Source of the DNA: Candidatus Manganitrophus morganii
Lineage (GTDB): Bacteria > Nitrospirota > Nitrospiria > SBBL01 > Manganitrophaceae
Assembly (NCBI GenBank): GCA_021651055.1
Contig: JAJHOH010000001.1
Span: 806,001 to 870,000 of the forward strand
Length of the DNA stretch: 64,000 nucleotides
Reading direction: 5' to 3'
Positions 53,883 through 63,246 of the stretch are shown piece by piece; position 1 is the first letter of the stretch, and each line of letters begins with the position of its first letter. The notes below the pieces were generated by a model. It had not been told where the DNA came from. It worked only from the letters and a program-made list of their open reading frames with translations, and did not search any database. Position numbers and translations under genes: made by a program.

Positions 53883-55229
53883 TTACTTGGGGATTTTGAT
53901 GCCATACTCCTTGAGCCGCCGCCAAAGGGTCGATCGGCTGATACCCAATTCCTCAGCGGCCTTTGCCTGATTCCAATCTGTTTTCTCGAGCGCCTTCAAC
54001 ATCAATGTTTTCTCTTGATCGGCCAGTGTCCCCTCCTTCCGAGAGGAAAGGGGGGCTTGCTTTGCTTGCTTTGATAGAGGGGCCACCGGTTTCGGAAGAT
54101 GTTCAATCGACAAGGTCGGCCCGGGCGAGGTCACGAAGGCATGCTCGATCATATTCTCCAATTCCCTCACATTTCCAGGATAATCGTATGAGAGGAGATA
54201 TTCAAGCGCCTCGGGCGAGATATTGCTGATCTGTTTGCCTGTCTCGCGGCTGAACTTCGCCATGAAGTGTTTGATGAGGGGGAAAATATCATCCTTTCGC
54301 TCCCGCAACGGAGGAACACGGATCGGGAAGACGCGGATACGATAATAAAGATCCTCCCGAAATTTTCCGGCGCGGACCTCCTCGGTGAGATCCTTATTGG
54401 TCGCGGCGATAATCCGGACATCGACCTGGATCGTCTTCGTCCCCCCAACCCGCTCAAACTCATGCTCCTGCAAGACCCGAAGCACCTTTGCCTGCGCCGT
54501 CGGGCTCATATCGCCGATCTCGTCGAGAAAGAGGGTCCCATGATCGGCCAGCTCAAATCGGCCGGGGCGATCATAAATCGCCGTGGTGAAGGCTCCCTTC
54601 ATATGGCCGAAGAGCTCGCTTTCGAGAAGCTCGTCCGGAAGAGAAGCGCAATTCACGGCGATGAACGGCTTCTCGCGTCGCGGGCCCATCTGATGGATCG
54701 CCCGGGCGATCAATTCCTTTCCGGTGCCGCTCTCCCCCTCCAGCAGGACGGTCGCGGTCGATCCGGAAGCCGACGCCACCAGATCGAGCATCTCCAACAG
54801 TTTCTTGCTCTTTCCGACCAGCGAGCGAAGGCCGGAGGGTCGCGACTGTTTTTCTCCCGGCTCTGGAGAGAACGGGGCGAGATTCCGGACGATCTCCACG
54901 GCGCCGACCACCTCCCCCGCTTCATCCAGGAGAAGATCGATATGGATCTGGACCGGGATCGGCATTCCATTCAGGTCTCTTAGAACCGTTTCATAGTGTG
55001 AAACACGTTCTCGATTGAACATCAGACGATCGAGAAGGGCCGCATGTTTCGGAACGAAGATGCTGTCGCTGAGAATCTGCTGAACGGCTTGGAGATCGGC
55101 CGCCGCCTCATCATGATGAAACAACATCCGCCCCAACGCCCGATTGGCGAAGATGACCTTCTTATCGGTATTCACCGCGAAGACCCCTTCACTCATCGCG
55201 TTTAAAATCGCCGCCGCGTCGAACTTCAT
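53883..55229 (-). CDS. Sigma54-dependent activator, PAS-AAA+-Fis, with GAFTTA loop
   Basis: The 448-residue protein has an N-terminal PAS sensor (about residues 1-115), an AAA+ domain (about 133-365) with Walker A GESGTGKE (165-172), GHMKGAFTTA (loop at 212-217), Walker B LFLDEIGD (233-240) and DVRIIAATNKDL, and a Fis-type HTH at 405-445 (NQAKAAEELGISRSTLWRRLKEYGI). It has no receiver domain, so it senses through PAS rather than by phosphorylation. The loop that contacts sigma54 is normally GAFTGA; Thr replaces the second Gly. It lies between two candidate sigma54 target units. Confidence 0.93.
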   Translation of the reverse strand: MKFDAAAILNAMSEGVFAVNTDKKVIFANRALGRMLFHHDEAAADLQAVQQILSDSIFVPKHAALLDRLMFNRERVSHYETVLRDLNGMPIPVQIHIDLLLDEAGEVVGAVEIVRNLAPFSPEPGEKQSRPSGLRSLVGKSKKLLEMLDLVASASGSTATVLLEGESGTGKELIARAIHQMGPRREKPFIAVNCASLPDELLESELFGHMKGAFTTAIYDRPGRFELADHGTLFLDEIGDMSPTAQAKVLRVLQEHEFERVGGTKTIQVDVRIIAATNKDLTEEVRAGKFREDLYYRIRVFPIRVPPLRERKDDIFPLIKHFMAKFSRETGKQISNISPEALEYLLSYDYPGNVRELENMIEHAFVTSPGPTLSIEHLPKPVAPLSKQAKQAPLSSRKEGTLADQEKTLMLKALEKTDWNQAKAAEELGISRSTLWRRLKEYGIKIPK

Positions 55230-55419
55230 GCCGACTCCAATCGTTTCCCGTTCTTTATCGGAAAAGGGAACCCCAAACCAGTCTTATTCATTACTCCCCT
55301 TCTCACCAAGAATCAAGAGGGAAATGAAATCCAGTCTGACTCCCATCCGTCCATTCTGGAGAAACACCGCTTCGCCTCAAATCGTCGGACAAAAGACAAT
55401 TCTGTCATCCGAGGTCATC

Positions 55420-55521
55420 GTTTCAGCGTCGGGCCGTTTCGCTGAACGGCTGAATTTTGATGATAAAACAATTCCATCCGTTGCTTGCACACCGATTCTG
55501 GAATAGGGTACAGCTCTTGCT
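55420..55521 (+). promoter_or_regulatory. Putative sigma54 promoter and UAS of the Anbu operon
   Basis: GGGTAC-AGCTC-TTGCT at 55506-55521 has GG and GC ten bases apart, with a mismatch in the -24 element (GGTAC for GGCAC). An inverted pair GTTTCAGC (55420-55427) / GCTGAAC (55441-55447) lies 60-85 bp upstream and shares GTTTC with the repeats near 53.85 kb. Confidence 0.45.
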
Positions 55522-55563
55522 TTTTTATAGGTCGGATACAACGTTGTATTCCCGGACGGGCAA

Positions 55564-55611
55564 GGCGTCCTCTCCCATAATGAGGTGGGTATTGGAGAGG
55601 AGGCCTTTTTT
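55564..55611 (+). terminator. Intrinsic terminator in the leader of the Anbu operon
   Basis: Stem GGC(G)TCCTCTCC / GGAGAGGA-GGCC with one bulge, followed by TTTTTT, 42 bases before the ATP-grasp ATG. A perfect 14-bp palindrome ATACAACGTTGTAT (55536-55549) precedes it. The 423-bp gap from 55230 to 55652 holds no other feature that I can support. Confidence 0.7.
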
Positions 55612-55616
55612 ATTGA

Positions 55617-55643
55617 CCAGATACGCCAGATACGCCAGATACG
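55617..55643 (+). repeat. Three perfect 9-bp tandem repeats before the ribosome site
   Basis: CCAGATACG repeated three times without mismatch, ending at the GGAGG that starts translation of the ATP-grasp gene. Copy number could vary by slippage. Confidence 0.85.
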
Positions 55644-55652
55644 GAGGATGCA

Positions 55653-57143
55653 ATGAAACCAGAACGGCTTTCTTTCCCTCGGACCGTTGGAAATACGGCG
55701 ACGGTATCGGATTCGGAGCAGACCCTGCTTCGGCGACACGCCATCGACGAGATGCGCAAGCCGGACGGTATAATTCGAGCGCATTACGCCTCCTTCAACG
55801 ACTGGCTGCAAACCGTACCTCCCGCGCAAATGAAACAGAAACGGGACGAAGCGGAACGTCTTTTGCGCCGGCTCGGCATCACCTTTGCGATTTATGGTGA
55901 ATCCGCCGGCGCCGAGCGGTTGATTCCATTCGATCTCATCCCCCGGATCATCCCGGCGAAAGAATGGAAGATCCTGGCGGCCGGCCTCCGCCAGCGGGTC
56001 CTCGCTCTCAACGCCTTTCTTCACGATCTCTACCACGGCCAGGAGATTCTCAAGGCGGGGCGCATCCCGGCCGAGATGATCTTCAGCAATCCCCAGTACC
56101 GGGTCGAAATGCAGGGGATCAACCTCCCCGGCGGGCTCTACGTTCACATCGCCGGGCTCGATGTGGTCCATACCGGAGAGGGGGAGTTTCACATCCTTGA
56201 AGACAACCTGCGGACCCCCTCCGGCGTCTCCTATATGCTGGCCAACCGCCGGATGATGACCCGACTCTTCCCCGATCTCATCCGCCGTCACGCCATCGCG
56301 CCGGTTGAACATTATCCCGAGTTGCTCCTTGAAACGCTCCGCTCGATCGCCCCGGCAGGGGTCGATGAGCCGACCGTGGCGCTTTTCACACCCGGTCCCT
56401 ATAACAGCGCCTACTTCGAGCATACCTTTCTCGCGCAGCAGATGGGAATCGAAGTCGTCGAAGCATCCGATCTGTTCGTCCGGGACAACAAAGTTTACAT
56501 GAAAACGATGGAAGGACCGGTCCGGGTCGATGTTCTCTATCGGCGGATCGATGAAGATTTTCTCGATCCCCTCGCCTTCCGCTCCGACTCGGCATTGGGG
56601 GTGCCGGGACTTCTTTCGGTTTACCGCGCCGGAGGGGTCACCCTCACCAACGCCGTCGGCACCGGGGTGGCCGACGACAAGGCAATCTATGCTTACGTTC
56701 CGGAGATGATCCGCTTTTATCTCGGCAAAGAGCCGATTCTGAAAAATGTCCCGACCTTTCAACTGCGCAATCCGGAAGAACGCGCTTATGTCTTAGCGCA
56801 TTTGAGCGAGTTGGTCGTGAAAGAGGTTCACGGCTCGGGAGGATACGGCATGCTCATCGGACCGGCCAGCAGCGCGAAAGAACGGGATCTCTTCCGGCAG
56901 CGCATTCTTCGCAATCCGGAGAGCTATATCGCCCAGCCGACCCTCTCCCTTTCGACCTGTCCCACCTTTGTGGAACAGGGGATCGCGCCCCGGCATGTCG
57001 ATCTTCGCCCCTTCGTGTTGAGCGGCCGGACCGTTCATTTGGTCCCCGGCGGCCTCACCCGTGTTGCGTTACGCGACGGCTCCCTGGTCGTGAACTCTTC
57101 CCAAGGGGGAGGGACAAAAGACACCTGGGTCCTGGAGGAGTAA
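55653..57143 (+). CDS. Circularly permuted ATP-grasp protein (DUF404/DUF407)
   Basis: The 496-residue protein has the diagnostic segments RIIPAKEWKILAAGLRQRVLALNAFLHDLYHGQ, GIDL-like LPGGLYVHIAGLDVVHTGEGEFHILEDNLRTPSGVSYMLANR, VDVLYRRIDEDFLDPLAFRSDSALGVPGLL and LSTCPTFVEQGIAPRHVDLRPFVL. This family is predicted to join carboxylates to amines (peptide-like ligation) using ATP. The context with alpha-E, transglutaminase and Anbu is well known, and no substrate is proven. The ribosome site is GGAGGATGCA. It leads the operon; the next gene follows three bases after its stop. Confidence 0.93.
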   Translation: MKPERLSFPRTVGNTATVSDSEQTLLRRHAIDEMRKPDGIIRAHYASFNDWLQTVPPAQMKQKRDEAERLLRRLGITFAIYGESAGAERLIPFDLIPRIIPAKEWKILAAGLRQRVLALNAFLHDLYHGQEILKAGRIPAEMIFSNPQYRVEMQGINLPGGLYVHIAGLDVVHTGEGEFHILEDNLRTPSGVSYMLANRRMMTRLFPDLIRRHAIAPVEHYPELLLETLRSIAPAGVDEPTVALFTPGPYNSAYFEHTFLAQQMGIEVVEASDLFVRDNKVYMKTMEGPVRVDVLYRRIDEDFLDPLAFRSDSALGVPGLLSVYRAGGVTLTNAVGTGVADDKAIYAYVPEMIRFYLGKEPILKNVPTFQLRNPEERAYVLAHLSELVVKEVHGSGGYGMLIGPASSAKERDLFRQRILRNPESYIAQPTLSLSTCPTFVEQGIAPRHVDLRPFVLSGRTVHLVPGGLTRVALRDGSLVVNSSQGGGTKDTWVLEE

Positions 57144-57146
57144 AAT

Positions 57147-58082
57147 ATGCTTCTGCGGGTCGCCGACCACCTTTACTGGATGGGACGCTACATCGAGCGG
57201 ATGGAGAACACCGCGCGCGCCATCGAGGTCACCTATCAGGCCTCGCTTCTGCCAGTCGCGCTCTCCGCCGACCGGGAATGGGAAGGCCTTCTTGCCATGG
57301 TCGGCCAGCGGGAAGATTTTTTTGCGCGTTACGGTTCTCCTTCCGCCGCGAAGGTTCTCCGCTTCATGAGCATCGACCTGGAGAATCCGGTGAGCCTTCT
57401 TTCTTCTCTGCGGGCGGCGCGGGAAAACGGCCGCTCCGTCAACGGGAACCTTTCTCCCGAAATGTGGGAGAGCTTAAACGCGACCTGGCTCGATCTCAGA
57501 GAGGTCGATGAGGATCGCCTTCTCTCCGCGGGGGTGATCCCTTTCCTGGAACGGGTCAAAGAAGGGACGTATCTCCTCCGCGGTATTCTCCACAGCACCC
57601 TCAGTCAGGAGGAGGTGCTCCGCCCAATCGATTTGGGAACCTTCCTCGAACGGGCCGATCACACCATACGCATCCTCCGGGCCCGGTACGCCTGCCTGCT
57701 CCAGCAGGGAAAACGGGAGGCCGACTATTATTCATGGCTTGCGATCCTCCGGTCGGTCGGCGCGGCCGCGGCCTACCGGCGCCTCTATCGAGATCTGATC
57801 ACCCCCGGCCGGGTGGCCGAACTTCTGATTCTACGGGAGGAGATTCCCTGCTCTCTTCACGCCTGCATGGACCGAGTCAACGATCTTCTCCGGCCGCTTT
57901 CCGGCGGGATCGGCCCCGAAGCGGTGCGGCTTGCCGCAGATCTTCACTTTCTGCTTCACGACGGACGGATCCGAAAGACCCTCCAATATCACCTGCACGA
58001 TTATCTGATCGATTTTACCGGCGCGCTCGGCAGGCTGAGCGCAAAAATAGGCGAGGGATTTCGGGGAGAGGCATGCGCCTGA
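57147..58082 (+). CDS. Alpha-E (DUF403) domain protein
   Basis: The 311-residue all-helical protein starts MLLRVADHLYWMGRYIERMENTARAIEVTYQASLLP, the alpha-E signature. Charged conserved blocks follow, such as NARENGRSV-like RAARENGRSVNGNLSPEMWESLNATW, ADHTIRILRARYACLL, YYSWLAILRSVGAAAAYRRLY and REEIPCSLHACMDRVNDLL. The family always travels with circularly permuted ATP-grasp enzymes and is thought to work with them; its biochemistry is unknown. The gene overlaps the transglutaminase gene by ten bases. Confidence 0.93.
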   Translation: MLLRVADHLYWMGRYIERMENTARAIEVTYQASLLPVALSADREWEGLLAMVGQREDFFARYGSPSAAKVLRFMSIDLENPVSLLSSLRAARENGRSVNGNLSPEMWESLNATWLDLREVDEDRLLSAGVIPFLERVKEGTYLLRGILHSTLSQEEVLRPIDLGTFLERADHTIRILRARYACLLQQGKREADYYSWLAILRSVGAAAAYRRLYRDLITPGRVAELLILREEIPCSLHACMDRVNDLLRPLSGGIGPEAVRLAADLHFLLHDGRIRKTLQYHLHDYLIDFTGALGRLSAKIGEGFRGEACA

Positions 58083-58876
58083 AGGTAAAGCATCAGACCG
58101 TGTATCGCTACAGCGCACCGGTCCAGCGCAGCGTTCAGACGCTTCGTCTGACCCCCCGATCAAACCGGCGGCAGCAGATCCTGAAATGGCGCCTCGACCT
58201 TCCGGCTGCCGCATCGGAATATGTGGATGCCTTCGGGAATCTCACACAGTTGTTGACCGTCGAAGAGCCCCACGAAGAGATCCGGATCGGGGTTGAAGGA
58301 GTCGTCGAGATGTCGGAGGTGCCCGGCCCCGACCGGGGCGAAACACTCTCCCCGCCTATTTTTCTAAGGGAGACCGCGCTGACGGCGACCGATCCGCGCC
58401 TCCGCCATTTTTCAGAGGAAGACCGAGATCGGACGGCCTCGGATCCGGTCGCCGCCCTTCACTCCCTTGCGGGACGGATTCGGGCCGCCGTCCGGTATGT
58501 AAAGGGAACCACCACGGTCCAAACCACGGCGGCCGAAGTTTTATCGCAGGGAAGCGGCGTCTGCCAGGATCACAGCCATCTCTTCATCGCCTGCTGCCGT
58601 ATCCTCGGCATTCCGGCGCGTTATATCAGCGGTTATCTTTACACCGGCACCGAAGCGAATCCGGAGCTCGCCATGCACGCCTGGGCGGAAGCGTGGGTCG
58701 ACCGGATCGGCTGGCTGAGTTTTGACGTTTCCAACGGAAGCCCGGCGGAAGCCGCGCATCTCCGCCTCGCCGTCGGGCGGGATTATCTCGACGCCTGCCC
58801 GGTGCGCGGCGTTCGATTCGGCGGCGGCGACGAGACCATGAACGTCCAGGTTCAAGTCATGAGCGCGCAACAATAG
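58073..58876 (+). CDS. Transglutaminase-like cysteine protease/peptidase
   Basis: The 267-residue protein (ATG at 58073, GGGGAGAGG upstream) has the bacterial transglutaminase-like N-terminal domain (VKHQTVYRYSAPVQRSVQTLRLTP). The core triad is Cys164 (SGVCQDHSHLF), His202 (MHAWAEAW) and Asp218 (LSFDVSNG). It may cleave or transfer peptide bonds of the product made by the ATP-grasp enzyme. It is translationally coupled to alpha-E and lies 25 bases before the Anbu gene. Confidence 0.93.
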   Translation: MRLKVKHQTVYRYSAPVQRSVQTLRLTPRSNRRQQILKWRLDLPAAASEYVDAFGNLTQLLTVEEPHEEIRIGVEGVVEMSEVPGPDRGETLSPPIFLRETALTATDPRLRHFSEEDRDRTASDPVAALHSLAGRIRAAVRYVKGTTTVQTTAAEVLSQGSGVCQDHSHLFIACCRILGIPARYISGYLYTGTEANPELAMHAWAEAWVDRIGWLSFDVSNGSPAEAAHLRLAVGRDYLDACPVRGVRFGGGDETMNVQVQVMSAQQ

Positions 58877-58901
58877 CCCTTTACATTTAAATGGAGACCC
58901 G

Positions 58902-59648
58902 ATGACGTATTGTGTTGGAATGTTGCTCGATTCGGGAGTGGTTTTCGCCTCCGACTCCCGGACCAATGCCGGTGTCGATCATATCGCCACCTTCCGGAAG
59001 ATGACCGTCTATGAAAAACAGGGAGACCGGCTGCTGGTGTTAATGGCCGCAGGGAATCTGTCGATCACGCAGGGGGTGATCAATCTTTTGGACGAAGATC
59101 CTTCCGCGGAGATCGGCGAGACGATCTGGAATGTGCCGTCGCTGTTCGCCGCGGCGCGGCTGGTCGGAAGCGCTTTACGGAAGATCTATGAAATTGACGG
59201 CGGCTATCTGAAGCAGCATGGGGAGGAGTTCATCGCGTCGATCATCTTGGGGGGACAGATTCGCGGCGAGCAGCCGCGTTTGTTCAATATCTACGCGGCC
59301 GGGAATTTCATCGAGGCGACGGCGGAAACCCCTTACTTCCAGATCGGAGAGAGTAAATACGGAAAACCGATTCTCGATCGCCTCATCACCCGGAGCAGTA
59401 CTTTGGACGAAGGGGCCAAGTGCGCCCTTCTCTCCTTCGATTCCACGATTCGAAGCAATATCTCCGTCGGTCTTCCGATCGATCTGCTCTGCTACGAGCG
59501 CGACCGTCTGCGGGTCGACGTCCGCCGGAGCATCGATCAGCAAGATCCCTACTTTCGCGAAATCAAAAGGCAGTGGGCGGAGGGGCTTCGGGAAACCTTC
59601 GCGCGTCTTCCCGATCCTTGCTGGGGGGAAAAACTCGACCCGATCTAG
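58902..59648 (+). CDS. Anbu-type proteasome homologue (Ntn-hydrolase)
   Basis: The 248-residue protein starts MTYCVGMLLDSGVVFASDSRTNAGVDHIATFRKM, the Anbu N-terminus. After removal of Met, Thr2 becomes the catalytic nucleophile. Further proteasome-fold marks are DSRT, GNLSITQGVINLL and the strand SDGGK-equivalent region. Anbu proteins form ring or helical assemblies and have a proteasome-like fold, but clear protease activity has not been shown for most. Here the gene closes the ATP-grasp/alpha-E/transglutaminase operon, in line with a peptide synthesis-and-turnover system. Confidence 0.95.
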   Translation: MTYCVGMLLDSGVVFASDSRTNAGVDHIATFRKMTVYEKQGDRLLVLMAAGNLSITQGVINLLDEDPSAEIGETIWNVPSLFAAARLVGSALRKIYEIDGGYLKQHGEEFIASIILGGQIRGEQPRLFNIYAAGNFIEATAETPYFQIGESKYGKPILDRLITRSSTLDEGAKCALLSFDSTIRSNISVGLPIDLLCYERDRLRVDVRRSIDQQDPYFREIKRQWAEGLRETFARLPDPCWGEKLDPI

Positions 59649-59653
59649 TCCAT

Positions 59654-60073
59654 TCACTCTTCGGGCGAGCGGTTCGCGCCGGCCACCGGCGCCTCCGCAC
59701 CCGTGATGCTTCGAAGCTTCAGTTCCACCCCCTCGGCCGAGAAGGAGAGAACCAGCTCCCCATGCTCATCGGCATTCTCGAAGCGCTCCGAAGTGGAATT
59801 CTGATGAAACCGAAGCGCTTCCCCTTCCCGCTCCGGCGGCGTCTCGCCCTTTCCGGACTCAAATTGGAGGACATCGTCGAGGCCGGCCCCGGCCTCGGGG
59901 TCCTCTGATCCGACCGCCGGGGCGCGATCGGAATCGAGATCCGGCTCCGATTGAACCGGTCTGACCGGATGAACAGCTTTCTCCTCCTCCGCCGCCCTGG
60001 CTGGAGAAAGCGGGAAAAGGAGTGTTCCCATCATCCAGATTCCGATCAGAACCGAGCTGGCCCGACGTTTCAT
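59654..60073 (-). CDS. Small exported protein with acidic linker, unknown
   Basis: The 139-residue product (ATG at 60073, GAGGTGAGAGAG upstream) has a signal peptide (SSVLIGIWMMGTLLFPLSPARA). A long acidic, Pro/Glu-rich unstructured part (about residues 30-95) follows, then a short beta-like end (GELVLSFSAEGVELKLRS). No family is recognised. It is convergent with Anbu (stops five bases apart). The 21-bp motif seen at 4066-4086 lies 79 bp before its start. Confidence 0.65.
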   Translation of the reverse strand: MKRRASSVLIGIWMMGTLLFPLSPARAAEEEKAVHPVRPVQSEPDLDSDRAPAVGSEDPEAGAGLDDVLQFESGKGETPPEREGEALRFHQNSTSERFENADEHGELVLSFSAEGVELKLRSITGAEAPVAGANRSPEE

Positions 60074-60151
60074 CTCTCTCACCTCACAGTATATGAATCC
60101 CGGAAAGCAGATACCCTAACTTCATCTTATCAACGTTTGAGCCCGATAACG

Positions 60152-60172
60152 ATCCCCCAAAAGGGGTAATCC
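60152..60172. promoter_or_regulatory. Second copy of the shared 21-bp motif
   Basis: On the minus strand: GGATTAC-C-CCTTT-T-GGGG-G-AT, matching the copy at 4066-4086 at 18 of 21 positions. It precedes the small exported-protein gene by 79 bp. Confidence 0.5.
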
Positions 60173-60293
60173 GAAAGGAGTACTCGTCTGCCGTACTGCG
60201 TTACTTAGGAAGAGATTGGGGCAGGGAGTATGATATCGTCTTGCACACTGGAGAAGCCGTTATCTCGGCGCCCGGGTCCTCTGAAAATGCCCT

Positions 60294-61280
<987 letters not shown>

Positions 61281-61376
61281 GCCAAGCTCCTTCTCATGGC
61301 TGAAAGCAATGATCCTGCTTAGTCGGTTAGATCGATGCTTCATGAAGATCGAAGCAATGGAAAGTCTCTTGAAGGT

Positions 61377-62408
61377 TCAACCCTGTTTGGCCGCCTCAAT
61401 GACTTCTTGAATCGCATGAAGAACCAGATCGGGTTGCTGCGCAATAATTCGATGGCCGCTTTTCTCCGCAATGATCTGCTTCCCCTTCAAAGAACGCTGT
61501 GCCAGGGCGGCCTGTTGCGCCTGCCAGATCGGTTCGATCTCCTGCAATAATTCAGGATCGCCACGCGGTCCGAGCAGGTCGCCGGTGAGGCCGTGGGTCA
61601 GGACGCAAAGCGGCAGATCGGGCCGGAGCGGCGGTGCCTCGCGCAGATCGGCTTCGCTTCTCTCGAGACTCTTCAGAAAGCATCGCGCCGCATCCCAGGC
61701 GGCGGCACGATAGGTCAGCACCGAGCGGATGCTCCCCTCGTCCAGCGGCAGCTTTTTTAGACTGAAAGGATCAAGCAGATGGAGAACTCCTAAGCGGGCG
61801 AAAATTTGTCCAAGGGAGACCATCTTCATTACGTGCGCGCTGGCGCGCGGCAACCGCGCAAGCACCTCCCCATCCAGGGCGTCGATCAGCACCAGCCCGA
61901 CCACCTCCTCCGGGTACGTTCGCGCGAAGAACTCAATGATCAGTCCCCCGGCGGATCCGCCCACGAGGACATAAGGAGGTTCGATTTCTGCGCACCGGAG
62001 CAGCGTCCTTAAATCTTCCACGAGCGCACGAACGCTGCGCGGTGCATCGCAGGGATCGCTCCATCCCATCCCCGCCCGATCGTAGGTGCAAGCGCGGGTC
62101 GTTTTCGAAATCTCCGACTGGATCGCGAGATAATCGACCGAGCAGCCGAATCCGGCCGCCTCCAGAAGCACCGTCGGCTTTCCTTCTCCCATCACACGGA
62201 GGTGAAGACGGCGTCCCCCTACATCGATCAGTCTGCCGGGGGCCGGATAACGTCGGGCATTGTTTGCGCTCACCCTTGCTTGATAGGCAACCCCCGCCAG
62301 AATGGGGACCAGACCCCACATGGCCATTTTTCCCCAACCGGTCAGAGCGCGACGCAGGCTCTCACCGTCGGGACGAATCCGATTCAATTGCCCCCACAAG
62401 AGCTTCAT
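61377..62408 (-). CDS. Alpha/beta-fold hydrolase (membrane-anchored N-terminus)
   Basis: The start is set at ATG 62408 (MKLLWGQLNRIRP, with GAAGGA upstream), giving 343 residues; an ATG at 62471 has no ribosome site. After a weak hydrophobic segment (KMAMWGLVPILAGVAYQA), the hydrolase core shows RRLHLRVMGEGKPTVLLEAAG, YDRAGMGWSD, nucleophile Ser in VGGSAGGLIIEFFA, Asp in VLIDALDGE and a His in AEKSGHRIIAQQP. The substrate is unknown. A good promoter lies about 70 bp upstream. Confidence 0.9.
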   Translation of the reverse strand: MKLLWGQLNRIRPDGESLRRALTGWGKMAMWGLVPILAGVAYQARVSANNARRYPAPGRLIDVGGRRLHLRVMGEGKPTVLLEAAGFGCSVDYLAIQSEISKTTRACTYDRAGMGWSDPCDAPRSVRALVEDLRTLLRCAEIEPPYVLVGGSAGGLIIEFFARTYPEEVVGLVLIDALDGEVLARLPRASAHVMKMVSLGQIFARLGVLHLLDPFSLKKLPLDEGSIRSVLTYRAAAWDAARCFLKSLERSEADLREAPPLRPDLPLCVLTHGLTGDLLGPRGDPELLQEIEPIWQAQQAALAQRSLKGKQIIAEKSGHRIIAQQPDLVLHAIQEVIEAAKQG

Positions 62409-62477
62409 CCATCCTTCTTCAAAGGGAGGATGACGAAAGGGGATCGAATGATCGAGAGATTTCACATTCATGGTTAA

Positions 62478-62507
62478 ATTATAGGCAGGCGGGGGCAAGC
62501 CAATCAA
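62478..62507 (-). promoter_or_regulatory. Sigma70 promoter of the hydrolase gene
   Basis: TTGATT, an 18-base spacer and a perfect TATAAT on the minus strand. Confidence 0.65.
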
Positions 62508-62569
62508 GAGGAAGGAAGAACAAGATCAGGTTGTGCGGGAAACGACCTCTTGCTTTTTGGATGGGAAGT

Positions 62570-63013
62570 TTAGAACCCCCGGAGCTCTTGGACAGTGGTC
62601 CGGAGCCTCCGGCAAATGGTCTTGAGAAGGTTGATCATCACGGCGGGATGAGAGGTCATCTTCTCTCGGAGAATGTGCGCGTCAAGGTAGATGCATTCGG
62701 CTTCTCCGGCGGCAATCACGTTGCTTGTCCGCGGGGTTTCCTCGATCAGCGACATCTCCCCGAAGACATCGTTTGCGGAAAGGGCGCCGACGATTCGTTT
62801 TTCCGAACCGACCTTGACCGAGACATCGGCTTTCCCGGAAATCAGGATGTAGAGACCCTTTCCCGGAGATCCCTCTCGGACGATGACATCGCCCTTTTTA
62901 TATGAGATCCGGCTCGACCAGATCGCGATATCGGAGAGGTCTTTTTCGGAGAGCGAGGAGAAAAAAGAAACCGACCGGAGAAAACGCACCCGCTCCTGAA
63001 TGTCCGGCTTCAT
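62570..63013 (-). CDS. Cyclic nucleotide-binding domain protein (no HTH)
   Basis: The 147-residue protein (ATG at 63013, GGAGGATCTTCG upstream) is a CRP-type sensor domain alone: GDVIVREGSPGKGLYILISGKADVS and FGEMSLIEETPRTSNVIAAGEAECIYLD. There is no DNA-binding domain. It is similar in kind to the gene at 11467-11970 but is not a close copy. It may regulate a partner enzyme or be a remnant of a larger gene. Confidence 0.88.
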   Translation of the reverse strand: MKPDIQERVRFLRSVSFFSSLSEKDLSDIAIWSSRISYKKGDVIVREGSPGKGLYILISGKADVSVKVGSEKRIVGALSANDVFGEMSLIEETPRTSNVIAAGEAECIYLDAHILREKMTSHPAVMINLLKTICRRLRTTVQELRGF

Positions 63014-63246
63014 CGAAGATCCTCCATCTGTAAAAAAGCTCCGTGGAAACCACCCGAAGTATACCATATCGTCCCGCCCCAAAAGAGTTCGACAGGTCGA
63101 TCATTCGATTGGTTTCCCTCTCCGAGAAGAAGGACTGCTCTATACTCCCCCTTGATTATCTCCACGGACCCTGCTTATACTTCACTCCATTACCCCTGCA
63201 TCTTAACCCTTCAGCAGTCACTTCGATCGGAAAGGAGAAAACAACG

